Source of the DNA: Anthracocystis setariae
Taxonomy: Eukaryota; Basidiomycota; Ustilaginomycetes; Ustilaginales; Ustilaginaceae
NCBI GenBank assembly: GCA_928724745.1
Contig: CAKMXJ010000037.1
Location: 310,001-374,000, forward strand
Reading direction: 5' to 3'
DNA length: 64,000 nt
Below, piece after piece: positions 11,401 to 21,175 of the stretch. Under the pieces are notes generated by a model that saw nothing but the letters and a program-made list of their open reading frames with translations, did not search any database and had not been told where the DNA came from. Position numbers and translations under genes: made by a program. Every line of letters begins with the position of its first letter. Position 1 is the first letter of the stretch.

Positions 11401-12445
11401 ATCCGACAGCGTTGCGGCGGATCGGCCACCGGATGTGATCGTCTTCGGCTTCCAGGAGCTGATCGATCTGGAGAGCAAGAAGCTGACCGCCAAGAGTCTG
11501 TTGTTAGGAGGCGGCAAGAAGAAGGCGAACGATATGGGTGATCGGGTTTCGCGACAGTATCGGGCGTGGTATGACAAGCTCATCCAGATTGTGCGGTATG
11601 CCATGCCCGCGACGTGCGGGTATCTGTTGGTGCAGTCGGAGTCGCTGGTGGGGTTGTTTACGTGCGTGTTTGTCAAGCAGACCGAGTTCAAGAATGTGCG
11701 CGAGTTGGCGATCTCGACGGTCAAGACGGGGATGGGCGGACGGTATGGGAATAAGGGAGCTGTGATTGCTCGGATTGTGATTCAGGATACGAGTATGGTG
11801 TTTATCAATGCGCATCTGGCGGCGGGGCAGAAGCATGTGAAGCAGCGCAATGCGGATGTTGCGGATATCTTGGAGTATCCGAGCGTGTTCAACGATGCGC
11901 ATGCGGATCCGGCGAGCTATGTCGGTGGTGGCGATGGGAGTATGATTTTGGACCATGAACTTTGTGTTTGGGCGGGCGATTTGAACTACCGCATCGACTT
12001 GAATCGCGAGACGGTGTTGGGCGCCATCTATGCGGGCAAGTTGGGGTCGTTGTTGGAACAGGATCAATTGCGCAAGGAGCTGAAGCACAATCCTGCGTTC
12101 CGGTTGAAGGACTTTTGCGAAGCTCCGATTGGATTTGTACCAACGTACAAGTACGATCGAGGTACCCATGAGTGGGATAGTTCCGAGAAGAATCGAATCC
12201 CCGCTTGGTGCGACCGAATCCTCTTCCGTTCGCACAACCCCGAACGCATCCGTTGCCTCGAATACAGAAGATGGGAATGCACAATCTCAGATCACAGACC
12301 AGTCACTGCTATCTTTGACGCCAAAATCAAAGCCGCAGATCACGCCAATCGTCAAGCCGTCACCGACCAGATCAAAGCTGCCTGGTCTCAGCTCGAACAA
12401 ATACTCCTCGCAACCGCCATCCAGTTCTACTCAGAACCCACCTAA
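8468..12445 (+). CDS. inositol-polyphosphate 5-phosphatase with N-terminal WD40-like propeller
   Basis: A single-exon frame of 1325 residues from an ATG. Residues 1 to ~555 are disordered and Ser/Pro-rich, with several SH3-ligand-like prolines (PPPRPPKP near 200, LVPPRPMK near 299, VVPPKPE near 340). Residues ~560-925 form a beta-propeller-like region with WD-type strands (LWCGTKDGHIWELD, VASGGMDASVHLWDG). Residues ~930-1310 are the IPPc catalytic domain, with WAGDLNYRIDL near 1168, PAWCDRILFR near 1245 and SDHRPV near 1274. Together these hold the Mg- and phosphate-binding residues. It should remove the 5-phosphate from phosphoinositides such as PI(4,5)P2 at membranes. Propeller plus IPPc is also the layout of plant FRA3-type enzymes. 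No Sac1 domain is present, so it is not a synaptojanin (Inp51-53). It converges on the Nudix gene with only 103 nt between stops. Confidence 0.93.
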   Translation: MADQQASQEPDEFGALPGAVSNLRSRFEQMSKSESSRPSISSNASFNNTRNKDLNATHTFGQPDKKLIIQPSKSTSCHKPKTTQLEDSHSSSSASSTATHHRSSHSAITTLNVADLAAFSAPASKNSSTSDLTTATNDKSPPNSHPRQTSATLAAPVSKFGESAPTLRTRTSFIKESTAPSSASTSASVSDVEGPTKLKIPPPRPPKPANSARGKHILDDADLERLASMGSSSRVTSLASMFVSHSNHSKERSSTGSAIGTPNRTSTATHFLKYSRSNGQLSPKAAQNSDSFKETSPPLVPPRPMKADGSADSLFKLPASNASLMLDGDLGSTPIPVVPPKPELGGDCTLSPPALPARDPGAGLSPETRRRSLSSSKSTGALPIITGVMDSDGLGTPPLPARRPTESASSHDGGSFLPPPQRSAAAPSPSAAHRAHTIAGRTKPAPVNSLAAPRQPFQARSLSPADIEQSGPVLPPPIRNATIAPTGSIGRSFGSSPASSFNRPGTDSSEDDDDESAAASLSPSSSYKTPMGLRRAHAAIDMTPSGLPDTSHANRRAPKFNPDCCTSAKQPFQCFAVCGHTVVTGSGDKVKVYRVGESASGVGEKLCTVGEHLSKEVKVTVLEFRPPNHGMSPVPPMGKRSHDETPDEGRYLWCGTKDGHIWELDIAEAQVVYSRQNVHSEPIQMLKRVGNKMISLDEGGKISIWMPSSDPDPAVAGLRLSNQPITQRIALEKGSYACMVGQQLWVSSGPSLQRNAKDYAGSKGPRIRVYNPFADDKPFNALSKAATIPPDMAEGVGVVTGGAVIPSRANYVYLGHDSGHVSIWSRQTYDCVGVRKLGPHGITALAGVVKYLWVATRAGKISVFDTETQPWRALKIWTAHKEPITAVKVDEHGIDKVGRLQVASGGMDASVHLWDGTLSFDWIQAEQNRREAEFCTYRSIKTLNVTFNMDAASPSDLETSAENMEVFAAMLRNACQVGSDSVAADRPPDVIVFGFQELIDLESKKLTAKSLLLGGGKKKANDMGDRVSRQYRAWYDKLIQIVRYAMPATCGYLLVQSESLVGLFTCVFVKQTEFKNVRELAISTVKTGMGGRYGNKGAVIARIVIQDTSMVFINAHLAAGQKHVKQRNADVADILEYPSVFNDAHADPASYVGGGDGSMILDHELCVWAGDLNYRIDLNRETVLGAIYAGKLGSLLEQDQLRKELKHNPAFRLKDFCEAPIGFVPTYKYDRGTHEWDSSEKNRIPAWCDRILFRSHNPERIRCLEYRRWECTISDHRPVTAIFDAKIKAADHANRQAVTDQIKAAWSQLEQILLATAIQFYSEPT

Positions 12446-12548
12446 TCGGTAGATAAACATTCCTGTCAATAGACTTTGTTAACTTAAATTTCCTACCATT
12501 TGTACTGTGATTCATGTGTGTATGGGATTGGGGGGGGGGGGATGGAAT

Positions 12549-14288
12549 CTACAGCTTGGCATTGCGCTCACCTGGTTCAGACGCATCGTGATTGTCGGGC
12601 AGCAGTACGCCGACTTGAAAATCTCTGAGATGCGCCAGTCCATTCCGGACGGCACCACGAACGGTCATTCCTCCCCCTTGTTCTTTGGGTCGTGGTGAGA
12701 CGTAGAGTCTATTCAAAGGCCTACTGCGTGGCACCTGCGTCGCGGTGGAGCTGTTCTTGCTGGCGGTATGTGCGGCTGTATCAGAGCCGGGGAGGGAGAG
12801 ACCTGTTTTGGCCCTTTGCTTCTGCGAGGGCGACGCCTGCCAATCGCCGGGGAGGACGAGTGGGAAGACGAAGCTGTCCTCGCCATCCGCATCGGCGTCG
12901 ACAATACGTGCGCGGTTCTCGAGGATCTCTTTTCGAATATCCAGCATCGACCCGAGTTTCGGAAACGCCCGAGGCTCGACAGCGGTGACCGAAGGGTATT
13001 GACTGTCTGGATCGCTACCGAGCGGACGCATCTTGTTCAGCGGTGGGTTGGTGTCCGACACCCAAGACGTCAATGGCGCATTCGAAAGAGACGCGACATC
13101 CTTGCGGTCCCAAGAATAGTTGCGACCCTGAAGGCCACGAGCTTCCTCCTCCACGGGAGTCACCTGGAATTCGGCTGCTGGCGTAGTGTGGTCCGTTGCT
13201 TGATCCGGATCGAAGATCAGTGGCAGAATGGGCACCTTGCCGTCGCGAGTGGTGGCTCGCAATCCTGTCTCGAGGTCGGCAAGGATGTAGAATTGCGGGG
13301 GGAAGAGCGAGATCTGGTCGGTGATGCCAGCATACATGATCTCTCGAGGCGATTGGAGCCGAAGCGAGAGTGTTTCAGCGCCATCGGCCGAGATCTGCAG
13401 CTTGGTGTCGTCTCCAAATACGTCCGGCGTGTCGAGCACGGTGATAAAGAAGTGTGCGTCGAATCGTTTGGCTGGTCGAACCACACCGCGCGGAGTGATC
13501 CAGTTCGAGTAGTGTGCCATAGGTGCTAATTCCGGCAACGACGTTGGTCCACTGCCAATTTCTCGCTTGAGTCCGAGCTTCGACGACACTTTGCGCAGGA
13601 AGGGGACAAAGTCGACAGCATTGTGGTGGACATCGTTTCGCGCGTGGGCCCATTCCTCGGCAGACATGCCCGCTTCCTGGTGACCCACAGCACGACTGGT
13701 TGGAAGACCAGATACACTGGCTGTAGAGGAAGGCAGCAGAAGCAGTCCGGTCTCTTCGAATGTTTCGCGCAGCGAGCACAGCTTGAGTGCGTGCATGTAT
13801 TTTTCCTTATCCGATGTGGATGTGAGCGCCGCACTGATCGCGGCTTCGTCCTCGAGATCGAGGGCACCACCAGGAAACACGACGGCAGATCGGAAGCTGG
13901 AGCCATCCCTGGCGGAGCGTTGTACCATCAGCGTGTCGTATTGCAGAGCGCCACTTGGTTCGGAGGAAGATCGTGGACAGAGGACGATGAGTGTAGATGA
14001 CGGGAGCGGCGTCATCGGCTCTCCCTTAGGCCCTGTTTTGTGATCGGATGCGCGCTGAGCACCGCGAGGCTTGGATGGTTTCCATTCGGTCGACATCTCG
14101 GTTGCCATTTCGATACGCTGACAGCGACTGTAAAAAAGACTGCGTCGATTGGCAAATGCGATGGAGAGCGTGGGAAAGTGGGCTTCTCTAGTCAGCGTCA
14201 GCAGGATACGAGGATGCACAACTTTCGGGGGATCCGCGTGTTTAGAAGTAGAGCGAAACAAAGCAGTGAGGGCAGGTCGAAGGGGCAT
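12549..14288 (-). CDS. NUDT19-like Nudix hydrolase with C-terminal AKL (peroxisomal CoA diphosphatase?)
   Basis: I start at the ATG at 14288 (579 residues); the open frame upstream begins only at a TTG. Residues ~138-181 hold a split Nudix box: VFPGGALDLEDE, a spacer of about 25 residues, then LRETFEETGLLL. This enlarged box is characteristic of the NUDT19/RP2 branch. The protein ends NAKL, a fitting type-1 peroxisome signal, as expected for enzymes that hydrolyse CoA and acyl-CoA diphosphate bonds in peroxisomes. The first ~60 residues are rich in Arg, Leu and Ser with no acids before a Glu near 35, so they could act as a mitochondrial presequence. A second ATG at 14108 (MATEMSTEW) would omit them. 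Substrate and localisation are inferred; the Nudix assignment is firm. Confidence 0.85.
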   Translation of the reverse strand: MPLRPALTALFRSTSKHADPPKVVHPRILLTLTREAHFPTLSIAFANRRSLFYSRCQRIEMATEMSTEWKPSKPRGAQRASDHKTGPKGEPMTPLPSSTLIVLCPRSSSEPSGALQYDTLMVQRSARDGSSFRSAVVFPGGALDLEDEAAISAALTSTSDKEKYMHALKLCSLRETFEETGLLLLPSSTASVSGLPTSRAVGHQEAGMSAEEWAHARNDVHHNAVDFVPFLRKVSSKLGLKREIGSGPTSLPELAPMAHYSNWITPRGVVRPAKRFDAHFFITVLDTPDVFGDDTKLQISADGAETLSLRLQSPREIMYAGITDQISLFPPQFYILADLETGLRATTRDGKVPILPLIFDPDQATDHTTPAAEFQVTPVEEEARGLQGRNYSWDRKDVASLSNAPLTSWVSDTNPPLNKMRPLGSDPDSQYPSVTAVEPRAFPKLGSMLDIRKEILENRARIVDADADGEDSFVFPLVLPGDWQASPSQKQRAKTGLSLPGSDTAAHTASKNSSTATQVPRSRPLNRLYVSPRPKEQGGGMTVRGAVRNGLAHLRDFQVGVLLPDNHDASEPGERNAKL

Positions 14289-14779
14289 GGTCCTTCGGAA
14301 GGTCAAGTGATGGGGCAAGGAAACACTGAATCGGAGGGCTCCGATGCCAAGTATTGCAGAGCTGCAACTGTGAAACGGAACAAGGACACGAGCTTCTACT
14401 ACTACACTACGGTATGTGACGATGCGGGAGAAATTGTGGGGTTACCGCTTTGCCACGCTGATCCATAGCCGGTCTTTGTTTCTCGGCAAATCCGGAGCTT
14501 GTTAAGCGGGTTCAGTGCACGCACGACTCCGAAATGCTTGACACGCCCGCTCGCATCCCAGCTAAGCTGTCAAACAAGTTCATCCTAAGGGTGTCGGTGC
14601 GCCCGACGCTTCTACTCTCACCGCGCAATCACATATGACCCGTGCGAAGTAGCGATAACGTGGAAAGTGATATGTGCTGAGTCCATCTCACGATCAATGA
14701 AAGCAAAGCCATTGAATTTTCCAACGCCGAACCACGCTTCGCAAGGCTCCATCGGGCCGTTCAACTCACATCCGTCACC
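14289..14779. other. divergent promoter region, Nudix / SIM-repeat protein
   Basis: About 490 nt lie between divergent starts. No gene is seen. There is no strong repeat; an ACTACTACACTACGG stretch occurs at about 14396-14411. Confidence 0.45.
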
Positions 14780-16837
14780 ATGTCTGAGTGGTCCACGTCT
14801 TTGGGATACTTCGCAGGCGATGCGTTTCCCGACAGCGATGAGGAAGCAAACGTCAATAACGAGCGTCTGGAGCAGGTAAGAAATCCACTAAAGTCCTCCT
14901 CTTCTACCATTTCGGAGACATATGGTACTAAACTGACACTGAGAGGTGTCCCAGGACCCGGTGTTGAGTACGGTGGACGAAGAGACAGTCAATTTCACTG
15001 AGACACCGTTGTAAGCACTTTTGATGGAATGATCGAACATGCTTATTCGACTGGCAACGAGACACTGACAGCTTTGTTGGTCCTCGTGAGGGTCTTGACA
15101 GCACTATCGCGGCTCGCAATGCTAACTTGAGGAAAGCTCGGCAACCCGCCCTCAACCATGATGGTGGCATCCGACGAGCTTCCCCGCCAATCGAAAAGCG
15201 GTTGCTGGTATCACCGGCTACTAAAACGCAGAATCGGACGGCTTCGTCAACGGGACCTGTGGTACCGTCGTCTTCAAGCGCACATGGACGACAGTCTCGA
15301 ACATCGTCGATACAAGCGCCAAACACCCATATCCCGTCCGAAGTCATCGTCGTATCTTCCGACAGCGAAGACGAGATCCAAGCGTCTGGACGAGATCCCA
15401 GACTAGACACTCAAACCAAGCCCCAGGAAATCGCAGTCGAGACAGAGGGCGAACGCTTACTGCAACGGCTGTTCGAAGAGAACCGCGACTTCTATCAGAG
15501 CCTCGATCACGGTAGCACTCGCAAAGAGCCAACATCCGTGAAGAGCGAGCAGGTTCTGCAGCAGTTGTTTGAGGAGAATCGTGACTTTTATGATAGCCTC
15601 GACCGGGAGAGGCCGACTACGCGGCGATCAGGGTCTCGAGCTAGCGCTTCGATGCATATGGAAAGTATGGTGGCGGATGAGAGTAGTGCCTACGAGACTA
15701 CTTCTTATGCCCCTACGCAAGCGGTTCCGGTTCATCAGCCTTGGTATAAACAGCAGCAGCATGTGGGTGGAGTCCCGTACGAGGGTGATGCAAGGTATCA
15801 ACGTCAGGATGAGTCGGAGGATTGGGAGGTCAAACTTTCGCAGTCGCAGATGGTGCCTTATTCTTCCTACGGTCAGACGGCCCAAGAGTGGCTTCCTCAG
15901 AACTATCCCTCACAGGTGTGTCCTCCACCAGCTCAGCCGTTCCGAGTATACGAGCCTCAAGGCTATCCGTACCGAGGGTATACCCCGGTTGCATATTCTC
16001 CGAGAAGCCACCAGGCTGCTATGTTTCAGCCTCAAGAAGGTTATGTTCCTGCCGTGTCCGAACGCGGCTGGCAGCCAGCATACATTCCCATGCCTCTGCC
16101 TCGCCCGAATCCTTGGCAAACTGGCTATCAGCAGCACTATTTAACTCCGATTCCAGCAAGCACATCGACAGCCAGCCGTCCAATTCATGCCGAAGCTGGC
16201 CCATCAAACCATGCTCGCCACAAGACATCGCGCCAAGCTCAAGAGGCGAGGAAGAAAGCCGACAGTAAGTTGGTCACATTCGCTCCGCAGCCAACCGATT
16301 GCTCTGCTCACAAATGATCCGCTGCTGTATCTTTGCAGTCGTCCTGAAGGCGCTGAACGAGACGAGCAAGCGCTCACGCTCCACATCCCAGAGTATGTAC
16401 TACGCTCCATACACGTCTTGCCAAGTAGACTGCTGCAACTGACCAAGTTCGAATCACGCTCGACAGAACTCGAAAGCTTCCTGCACAAAGACGAAGCGCA
16501 ATGGTCAACACTCCAAGCAGCAAAGACTAAGCCCGACGGCACGTTGACCCTTACAGCGGCAGCGCGTCGACCGTTGATCCCGGCAACTCGACTTACTAAC
16601 CATGTGCGTGGAGCCAACCGCCTTGCCATGCCACTCTACCGCACCGTAGGCAGTTCAGCAGAAGCGAGACGTCGAGCAGAGTCGTTGTTACGAGGTAGAT
16701 CGCTGAGTGTAGAAAACGCCGCGGCTAGCACTTCGCAACTTGCTCTAAAACGTCCAGCCGACTCATCAAGACCATTGCGCCCGAAACCATCGAAACTGTT
16801 CAAACCATCGCCACTTGGCAAATCTGGTGCAAGGTAA
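14780..16837 (+). CDS. unrecognised protein with SIM-like motif and LFEENRDFY tandem repeat (five exons)
   Basis: I do not recognise this gene. A model that stays in frame has exons 14780-14875, 14955-15010 (or from 14946), 15072-16264, 16339-16392 and 16467-16837, giving 589 residues. The introns are 61-79 nt with GTAAG or GTATG donors and CAG acceptors. The N-terminus is acidic (GDAFPDSDEEAN). At 15340-15375 the product reads EVIVVSSDSEDE, a textbook SUMO-interaction pattern of hydrophobics followed by acidic serines. Two copies of LQxLFEENRDFYxSLD follow, 32 residues apart (from 15460 and 15556). Next is a Tyr/Pro/Gln-rich middle and a basic Ser/Pro-rich end. Motifs and composition suggest a nuclear scaffold or DNA-linked factor, which is inference. 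Intron 4 is the least certain splice. The stop is 165 nt from the convergent GPI-protein stop. Confidence 0.6.
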
Positions 16838-17002
16838 ATTCACAGTCGAAAGTTGGATGAAGCGCGCAGAAAGAGAGACGGCAAAGACAATGCAGGTCAA
16901 TAAACAACATTAATGCGAAGAGTATGCGACCAAGACAAGCGAACGAAATGAAGCAAAGCAAGGTTTTGAGTCAAGCAAAAGAAGGCAGGAAATGTCCAAA
17001 GC

Positions 17003-17680
17003 TTATGCGAAGGCGGCAGCAGCGACGGCAACAGCGGCGAGACCGACGGTGAGCATGGAAGCGGCGTTGTTGGTAGCAGCGTTCTTGGGAGTGGAGGAGG
17101 AGGAGCTCGAGCTGCTGGAGCCGCTGGAGCCCGAGGAGCTGGTGGATGAGGGAGCCGAGCTCGAGGCAGAGCCAGTGCTGGCAGCAGAGGAGGAGCCCGA
17201 GGCAGAGGCGGTGCTGACACCGTTGGAGCAGGAAGAGTCGGTGCCGGCCATGATGGTGACGGTACCAGAGTAGTTTTTGACACCAGTGGAGTCCGAGATG
17301 GCAAAGGTGACGGCGGTACCGGCACCAAGGTTAGGGGTCCACAGGACGCTGGTAGTACCAGCAGGCTGAGGAGGGAAGCTGTACAGAGGAGCAGCCGAGG
17401 TCTGCTGGCCAGGGAGAATGCTGATGTAGGCTGTTGTGGTCAAGGCGAACACAAGGGCAAAGCAGGCGATGAGTTAGCACGGATGAGAGGAGGACATTTG
17501 AACAAGACGCGAGCTGTATGCGTTGAAATACTTACTGGTTCCCTGAGCGTCCTGCCACTGGAGAAGAACGGGCTGGCACTCGGTGAGTGCGGTGGGAGTG
17601 TTGATGGTGGGGCCAGCAGCGCTGACGGCAATAGCAGCGGCGGCGACGGTAGCTAGGAGGATCTGGAACTTGTTGAACAT
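17003..17680 (-). CDS. GPI-anchored Ser-rich cell-surface protein (Kre9/Knh1-like N-domain)
   Basis: Two exons (17680-17536 and 17430-17003) joined across a 105-nt intron (GTAAGT..ACAACAG) give 190 residues. A signal peptide occupies residues 1-21 (MFNKFQILLATVAAAAIAVSA). A compact domain of about 90 residues follows, with blocks TECQPVLLQWQ, YISILPGQ and FAISDSTG. This is the pattern of small fungal secreted proteins with a Kre9/Knh1 Ig-like fold. Residues ~120-165 are a Ser-rich stalk, presumably O-mannosylated. A terminal hydrophobic stretch (MLTVGLAAVAVAAAAFA) behind small residues fits a GPI signal. It is expected in the plasma membrane or wall. The splice is strongly supported because the joined frame makes one continuous domain. 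The exact role is unknown. Confidence 0.83.
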
Positions 17681-17915
17681 TTTGAAGAATGTGTATGTGG
17701 CGATGGTGGTGGAGATGAAGGAAGGTCAGAAGGGAATGAAGATATAACTTGGAGATTGGGAAAGAGAGGAGGACTGATGTTTCTTTGGATTCCAGGCTGG
17801 CTCCGTCAAGAGGCGGTAGGACGGCACAGGTCAATTTGAATGAGGGATGCCCGGTGTTGGTTTGCTGTGAGTACTGTACTGCACTGTATTGTACCTTGCT
17901 GTATGCAGAGGCGAG

Positions 17916-17951
17916 CGTGTGTGTGTGTGTGTGTGTGTTTTTTTTTTTTTT
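17916..17951. repeat. GT dinucleotide run followed by poly-T
   Basis: About eleven GT units are followed directly by 14 T. The tract lies in the upstream region of the GPI-anchored protein gene, about 240 nt from its start. Confidence 0.9.
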
Positions 17952-18121
17952 CTTCTTCAGTTTCATGAAACTCAGATGGGGGGAACCGAGTTGGCGAAGC
18001 CATACACTGGCGCTACACTGGCAATAATGCGTAGCAGGCAAGATGGGTTGTGGCCATTGATGCGAGCAGGGAGGGCCCAATCAAACCGATGCAATATTGC
18101 TGCACGAGGGCACGAGTCGCT

Positions 18122-18804
18122 ATACAGTACTGTATTGATGCAACCGGGCGGCAGGCTTAGGGGCCATGACACCACCGAGACAAGCTAGGATTGCAGGAAA
18201 ACTTTTGGTGTAGGGTTGCCTCGTCGAACGCAAAGATCGCCGACATGAGCCAAAAGATGTATGTGGCCATGTTTGTGAGCAGCTAGACAAACTCGATCTA
18301 CAGTATCGTATGGCCAACAGCACTACTACTGTACTCACGAGGATGAAAACGAGGGACTAACACGATACTGTACAGTACAATACAGCAGCGATGTGGCGCA
18401 CAAGTGACAGTACTTAATTAGTACTGTAACAGTGACGTCCGGCTGGGAAGTCAAAGCGGCAGAACAACACTTGCGGAAGTTTTACAAGGTGCATGTAACG
18501 ATCGCAAAGGCGTAGGGGTAGAGTGCGTGACGGAATCAGTTTAGACAAGCAGAAGCACGCTGCACCGCACTGCACTGCACCGCACGGTTCAAATACAGTA
18601 GAGTAGGGTTTAGGTTGGGGGTGCAGTTGTTTCAGTTGAATTTGGACCCGGGGCGGCGGCGGCGATGATGTGTTGATCTCGGTAGAAGAATTCGCAAATC
18701 GTCTCATCACGCGGATCACACGATGCGCGGGTTGAACCCTCAATTTGGGGCGTGACCGAGTGCCACCGATTTCTTCCATTGGTCCATCCATCTACAGTAC
18801 TGTA
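18122..18804. repeat. cluster of TACAGTA/TACTGTA palindromes
   Basis: Perfect palindromes are read at 18122-18135 (ATACAGTACTGTAT), 18366-18377 (TACTGTACAGTA) and 18793-18804 (TACAGTACTGTA). An inverted pair ACAGTAC/GTACTGT with a 7-nt AT spacer lies at 18407-18427. More partial copies sit between them and out to 19220. Function is unknown. Confidence 0.8.
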
Positions 18805-19493
18805 CACTTGTGCGATAAGCGCAGCAACCAAGAGCCTATTATTATATTGTCAAGAGGTGCAATACTGTATGAGCTATCGATGAACCAGATGGATTCCAAG
18901 TGGACCTTTGTTTCTATGTCGCCCACAGAGTAGTATTAATAATCCACCTTAAACAAGCAAAAAAGAATATCCAGAATTGTATTTCGCGCGGCACAAGGCA
19001 TGCTGACAGCGCAACACTCCGCCTTCTTCTCAACTCTACACGCAACAGTCCGTACAGTACACCTTATCCATGCTGAAAGTGCATCAGTAAAGCGACCTCA
19101 ATTGGGACAAATCCAGTACAGCACAGTACAATTCAGTACGAAGGCCACGGGAAATCTCCCACGGTGGCGAACGCGTCCACGCTCCTTTGCACCGGACAGC
19201 CGGACAGCAGTACAGTCGTCTTTTGATGGAACACGATGCGGGCTGTGCTTGTTGAAAGTCAAGTTGGGTCGGTGTGAGCTGCGACGCACCATTATATTAT
19301 ATTAATGATAAAGTAGTACTATCAGGACTCGCTTGATATGCGCGTGCAGAGAATAAGCGAAGTCTCGGCTTGAAGGGGCCTCATGCCAGCAACACGCACG
19401 GCAGCCATCCGGCCCAACTCAACTGATCAAAGGGCATTCCTTGCTCGGCGTCGACCCAATTCGCCGAAGCGCCTACTGCACTACTGCCTCACC

Positions 19494-19528
19494 GTACTGT
19501 ACTGTACTGTACTGTACTGTACTGTACT
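19494..19528. repeat. (GTACT)7 pentanucleotide array
   Basis: Seven uninterrupted GTACT units are read directly. The array is made of the same word as the palindromes 0.7-1.4 kb upstream. Confidence 0.92.
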
Positions 19529-21144
19529 CTGTTGCAATATCAACCGCCGGGGTCTTTGCGTCAGCCAAAGCCCGGATTGAACCATCATCCCACCACATAG
19601 CGTAGGGGTATATAAGTGGGCCACTCAGTACTTGCGTCGTTGCCGAAGATGTTTATGAACGCAAAAAAAAAAAAAAAAAGAGAAAGACGGCGAACGTCAG
19701 GGCCAAGTGTGACCGGTACCGACTCATCTTAAGCCTTGTCTACGCCGATCTTGGCGACACCGTGGGTGGTGGGTGGCTAGCCAGCGAGAAAGGCGACGAC
19801 TCTAGATTGACGGTGATAAGCCGGTAGATCACCGATGATGGTCCCCCCCGGCCAGATAAATTTCTGATGTTTTCCCTACTGTATTATGTTACACCCCCCT
19901 TAATTGAACAAAGAGGGGAAATTAATAGATTCGACTCTATGTCGATGAAACTTTGTCCGCTCTAACACGACGCCATGTTTGCACACACTAGACGCCAACC
20001 TGCTGTTTGAAAGGCACTACTGCTCAATGCAGAGCTCTATCGGGAGAGCCCTGCTCAACTTTTGACGTGCGTGTGACCAAGACAGGATCTGGCGGCATCG
20101 TTCGAGGGGCAAGCTAGGCGCATCGTAGGGGAAGATCAAGCCGAGGTAAAAACGCGCGCTATGATCGAGCTCTTTGATGGTGGGCTCGCTCTCAACATCC
20201 CACCTTGACAAAAGCTCAAAAGCTAAACATGGTTAAAGTTGTCACTTGTCGATCAGATCGGAGCGTGGTGCTAAGAACAGCTCCGGAATGGATCATCACA
20301 CCGAACCGCGGAAGCATTTGGAACGACGGAGTATAGTATCGCATTGTGCAGAGTAGTGGTTGTATTCACGACGTTGTCGACGGAGCGACTCTGCCACCCG
20401 CGGAATTGGGCTTCCGGGACCAAAAGCTTGCAGCCGAGCGAGACTAAGGTGTGGTTCAGGCCAACGCGACGTCGGCTTGCTTTGCTTTCGGTGAGCTGAA
20501 ACGCGAATTCCGCGGCGGCATGGTGGGTGGTGACGGTTCTGCCATCATTCAGTAATGCCAGCCAGCCTGGAGTTTTGGCTGATGCGAGGAGCAACCAAAT
20601 TCGACGTGCGTCACACCATTGCAAACAATACAGTAATAGCCTTGCCACTGGCTGTTGTGGAATGGCATAGACATCCAGAATGGTAATTCTACCGCAAAGA
20701 AATCGAGCTCTAGTGTGACGTGGATGACGAAAGATTGCGTTTGATTTTGTATATTATAAGCCCCTGCGGTGATGGTTGCAAACCAGTTGTTTATTAATAA
20801 GTGCAAGGTTAAGTCGAGTTCACGTCAGTGTAGTGCTGATGAATTGTGATGACACATGACACAAAAAAAGAAGAGCGTTGGAACTGGCCAAAGGGTAATG
20901 TAACGACACCACCAAAGTTTCCTTTGGACTTTGACTTTCGTTTTTCTGGTTTTTTTGGTGTCAGCAGTGCGGTAATGGAACGGTGACCCTTTTCGTCAGC
21001 CCGTGTCGGTCAGCGCCCATGAGAAACCAAAAGCCAAAGTGGTGGGGTGGCGCCAAGACTCACTCATTCATTTTGATCAGACGGGCCAGGCACACACGTT
21101 CCGGGAGAAAATCTCGATGATGAACCACGCCGCGGAGAAGAGCC

Positions 21145-21175
<31 letters not shown>

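Noticed and set aside
18700..18800. GGTTGAACCC read as a tRNA T-arm
   Set aside because: The flanking bases do not pair as a T stem, and no acceptor or anticodon arm can be drawn on either strand. I saw no tRNA in the window.
19600..19730. TATA-like GTATATAAG followed by an ATG
   Set aside because: The downstream frame is 27 codons with a Lys run from poly-A; nothing supports a gene.
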